Source of the DNA: an uncultured Dyadobacter sp.
GTDB lineage: Bacteria > Bacteroidota > Bacteroidia > Cytophagales > Spirosomataceae
Length of the DNA stretch: 8,301 nucleotides
NCBI GenBank assembly: GCA_937880795.1
Contig: CALGRQ010000104.1
Coordinates: 1 to 8,301 of the forward strand
Reading direction: 5' to 3'
The notes under the pieces are model-generated. The model worked only from the letters and a program-made list of their open reading frames with translations. It was not told where the DNA came from and did not search any database. A program made the translations under genes and the position numbers. Numbering within the stretch: the stretch's first letter is position 1; each line of letters starts with the position of its first letter. This document shows positions 7,284 to 8,301 of the stretch, one piece after another.

Positions 7284-7316
7284 AAAAAGTCCGTCTGGAT
7301 AGTAACCGGACGGACT
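7284..7316 (-). terminator. Intrinsic terminator / attenuator hairpin in the MFS leader
   Basis: Read on the minus strand, AGTCCGTCCGG (7316-7306), a 7-nt loop, and CCAGACGGACT (7298-7288) form an 11-bp stem with one G-U pair. Four more T follow directly, making TTTTT at 7288-7284. This is a good intrinsic terminator. No minus-strand gene lies upstream within the window, so it cannot be the end signal of one; it sits 13 nt before the MFS ATG. On the plus strand the T-run is 8 nt away from the stem and no gene would use it. Confidence 0.75.
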
Positions 7317-7346
7317 CGCTAATATTTTTTCAAATATGAAACACAG

Positions 7347-7412
7347 CTATCCTATCCGGAACCATTTGCGGTTCCATTTCAACGGAGAGCTATAAATCGT
7401 ATCGTTGTTCAT
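7347..7412 (-). CDS. Putative 21-residue leader peptide of the MFS attenuator
   Basis: ATG at 7412 opens 21 codons ending at TAG 7349-7347: it begins MNNDTIYSSPLK and ends WNRKWFRIG. It lies between a perfect -7 box and the terminator hairpin, the position of a regulatory leader peptide. Its last third holds two Trp, three Arg/Lys residues around them and a coding sequence that itself folds (GGAACC 7375-7370 pairing with GGTTCC 7363-7358 on the minus strand). Ribosome position there would control local folding. Only 4 nt separate the -7 box from the ATG, so the transcript may start at or next to the AUG. I do not recognise the peptide from a described family. Confidence 0.5.
   Translation of the reverse strand: MNNDTIYSSPLKWNRKWFRIG
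7358..7375 (-). repeat. Hairpin within the leader peptide coding sequence
   Basis: A perfect 6-bp inverted repeat, GGAACC-N6-GGTTCC, lies upstream of the terminator hairpin and inside codons 13-19 of the leader ORF. A ribosome stalled on those codons would unfold it, as expected for the sensing stem of an attenuator. Confidence 0.5.
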
Positions 7413-7416
7413 GACG

Positions 7417-7424
7417 CAAATGTA
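7417..7424 (-). promoter_or_regulatory. -7 promoter box (TACATTTG) for the MFS leader
   Basis: On the minus strand TACATTTG is an exact match to the Bacteroidota -7 consensus TAnnTTTG. The -33 region at 19 bp reads TTTA rather than TTTG. The predicted start site falls within a few bases of the leader ATG (7412), implying a leaderless or nearly leaderless message. The resulting untranslated-plus-leader stretch before the transporter ATG would be about 140 nt. Confidence 0.5.
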
Positions 7425-7521
7425 ATGGATTTATGTTTTTTTTAAATATTCTGAAATTCAATATTTTTCCTGGTGTTAGTTATGCATTCTATTTGTTAAA
7501 GAATTCCAACCTTTTGACTGG

Positions 7522-7571
7522 CAAACGTATCTCCTCGTTAAACGTTTACTATTTTAATGATTCTACGTTTG
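7522..7571. promoter_or_regulatory. Cluster of three ACGTTT elements upstream of the small lipoprotein
   Basis: CAAACGTA (7522-7529), the 10-bp palindrome TAAACGTTTA (7539-7548) and TACGTTTG (7564-7571) share an AAACGT/ACGTTT core. The outer two are exact reverse complements. The last is also a perfect plus-strand TAnnTTTG box, and the first is one on the minus strand. This could be an operator set, or divergent -7 boxes around a regulator site; no -33 element is obvious for either. Confidence 0.35.
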
Positions 7572-7573
7572 TC

Positions 7574-8008
7574 ATGAAAAGAAATTTACCCTTGTATTTC
7601 TCGGTGTTCATATTCCTCCAATGCTCAGATAAGGATGTGAAAGATCCATGCTCCTGTTTGGGAACAGAAATGTGTACCGATATATTTAAGTCGATACATG
7701 TGAAACTTCAAAACAAGGATGGTAGGCCCTACGCATTAGATTCCTTTCAAACCAGAAGAGTAGCTACGGGTGAGATTATTTTACTTAATAATATCCCTGA
7801 TCCTTTAAGCGACTCTGTCGCAATTAAATGGGGATCCTATCCAATCCTGACAGATATGAACGTTTCTCAAATTCAGAAATGTGGAGAGGAGTTTAATTTT
7901 ATGGGCTTCAAAAATGGTAAAACTGTTGTTTCCAGTAATTATCAAATTGGACACGACTGCTGTCATGTTATTCTTAAAAAGGGTGCTCAGAATATCACCA
8001 TGGAATAG
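7574..8008 (+). CDS. Small cysteine-rich putative lipoprotein, function unknown
   Basis: Using ATG 7574 gives 144 residues starting MKRNLPLYFSVFIFLQC, a short basic N-terminus, a hydrophobic core and a lipobox-like F-L-Q-C17 (Gln at -1 is non-standard). An outer-membrane or periplasmic lipoprotein is therefore likely. Six further cysteines (26, 28, 34, 103, 129, 130) suggest disulfides or metal binding; the C-terminal motif IGHDCCHVILKKG (125-137) looks like the final strand of a small beta-rich domain. In-frame extension to ATG 7433 would add 47 residues, but it buries the signal sequence and crosses the promoter region, so I reject it. A TACGTTTG box ends 2 nt before the chosen ATG. I do not recognise the family. 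Divergent from the MFS gene. Confidence 0.65.
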   Translation: MKRNLPLYFSVFIFLQCSDKDVKDPCSCLGTEMCTDIFKSIHVKLQNKDGRPYALDSFQTRRVATGEIILLNNIPDPLSDSVAIKWGSYPILTDMNVSQIQKCGEEFNFMGFKNGKTVVSSNYQIGHDCCHVILKKGAQNITME

Positions 8009-8140
8009 CGATCAGGAGATTTCGATATATATACCTATAAGCTTCCGAGTCAAAAGTTTGTAGTCCAGATGCAACCTTATCGGTCCCCCAAACATCCTTA
8101 TGGTGACTCCCTAGTATTCACAAAAGTTATTGAGCCATGA
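8009..8140 (+). pseudogene. Start-less open frame, possible gene remnant coupled to the next gene
   Basis: After the lipoprotein TAG, the same frame stays open for 43 codons (RSGDFDIYTYKLPSQK... ending ...VFTKVIEP) to TGA 8138-8140. Codon choice looks protein-like (many Tyr, Lys, Pro, Val), yet no start precedes it except ATG 8068. Its TGA overlaps the next ATG as ATGA, the usual sign of translational coupling, so this may be the tail of a gene whose body was lost, or of one shortened by a nonsense codon. It could also be chance: about one in eight random 43-codon stretches stays open. Confidence 0.25.
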
Positions 8141-8301
8141 CAGGAAAGGAATTATTCGATTATTATCAAATGGCTGCATTGAAATCGGGGTTTGGGTCAG
8201 AGGCTTGTCGTTATGGAAATATATTATTTGAAGCGCTCAAAATTGAAGGTGAAGAAGTTGTCTTTCGTAAATTGGAGGAAGCCAACGATCGAGGAAAGCG
8301 G
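8137..8301 (+). CDS. Unrecognised protein, N-terminal 55 residues (partial, off right edge)
   Basis: ATG 8137 opens a frame with no stop up to the window end: MTGKELFDYYQMAALKSGFG, continuing SEACRYGNILFEALKIEG and EEVVFRKLEEANDRGKR. It has no signal peptide or membrane segment; the composition suggests a soluble, largely helical cytoplasmic protein. The ATG overlaps the stop of the preceding open stretch by the ATGA arrangement. I cannot name a family from this fragment. Small soluble proteins directly behind a truncated tail can be immunity proteins of toxin modules, but nothing visible here establishes that. Confidence 0.55.
   Translation, partial: MTGKELFDYYQMAALKSGFGSEACRYGNILFEALKIEGEEVVFRKLEEANDRGKR

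Noticed and set aside
7306..7330. Plus-strand terminator using the 7288-7316 stem and the T6 run at 7325-7330
   Set aside because: The T-run is 8 nt from the stem and no plus-strand gene ends upstream; the minus-strand reading has the T-run directly at the stem.
7433..7573. Longer start (ATG 7433) for the small lipoprotein
   Set aside because: It adds 47 residues of A+T-rich composition, places the clear lipoprotein signal in mid-protein and crosses the ACGTTT elements and promoter-like box.
8006..8008. Stop-codon read-through joining the lipoprotein to the following open stretch
   Set aside because: The lipoprotein looks complete at its IGHDCCHVILKKG end, and TAG CGA has no known recoding element nearby; the downstream frame may be open by chance.

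Overview
The window reads as Bacteroidota chromosome, most likely a Cytophagales-type free-living bacterium. The grounds are moderate A+T content, start codons without Shine-Dalgarno sequences, TAnnTTTG-like -7 promoter boxes, a DUF1080 lipoprotein next to a twin-arginine Gfo/Idh/MocA oxidoreductase, and a cytoplasmic multi-PAS histidine kinase. The taxonomic placement is inference. No tRNA, rRNA, CRISPR array, insertion sequence or origin was seen.

Left part (1-2009, minus strand): a two-gene unit in the order DUF1080 lipoprotein, then Gfo/Idh/MocA oxidoreductase, which runs off the left edge. Both carry export signals. Together they look like the hydrolase/lyase and dehydrogenase arms of a 3-keto-glycoside sugar-processing route outside the cytoplasm.

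Centre (2210-6049): a 205-bp divergent gap separates that unit from a plus-strand histidine kinase with four PAS domains. Its first PAS domain is broken by what looks like a two-base deletion at 2545. A 100-residue COG2388-type acetyltransferase converges on the kinase with 3 bp between stop codons. After a second divergent gap comes a secreted esterase of the PHB-depolymerase/feruloyl-esterase type. It in turn converges, again with 3 bp between stops, on a minus-strand MFS transporter.

Right part (6053-8301): the most interesting stretch is the leader of the MFS transporter gene (7271-7424). On the minus strand it contains, in order, a perfect TAnnTTTG -7 box, an ATG about 4 nt further on opening a 21-codon peptide, a hairpin inside that peptide's coding sequence, and an 11-bp G+C-rich stem followed directly by T5. 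The transporter ATG follows 13 nt later. This is the layout of a leader-peptide transcription attenuator, here apparently controlling an efflux-type pump. Divergent from it is a small cysteine-rich lipoprotein. Then come an open 43-codon remnant without a start and, overlapping its stop as ATGA, the first 55 codons of an unrecognised gene that leaves the window.

Three plus- or minus-strand ATGs (2210, 7412, 7574) are each preceded within 2-5 nt by a -7-like box and share a GTCATGAA context. This suggests transcripts that begin at or very near the AUG.
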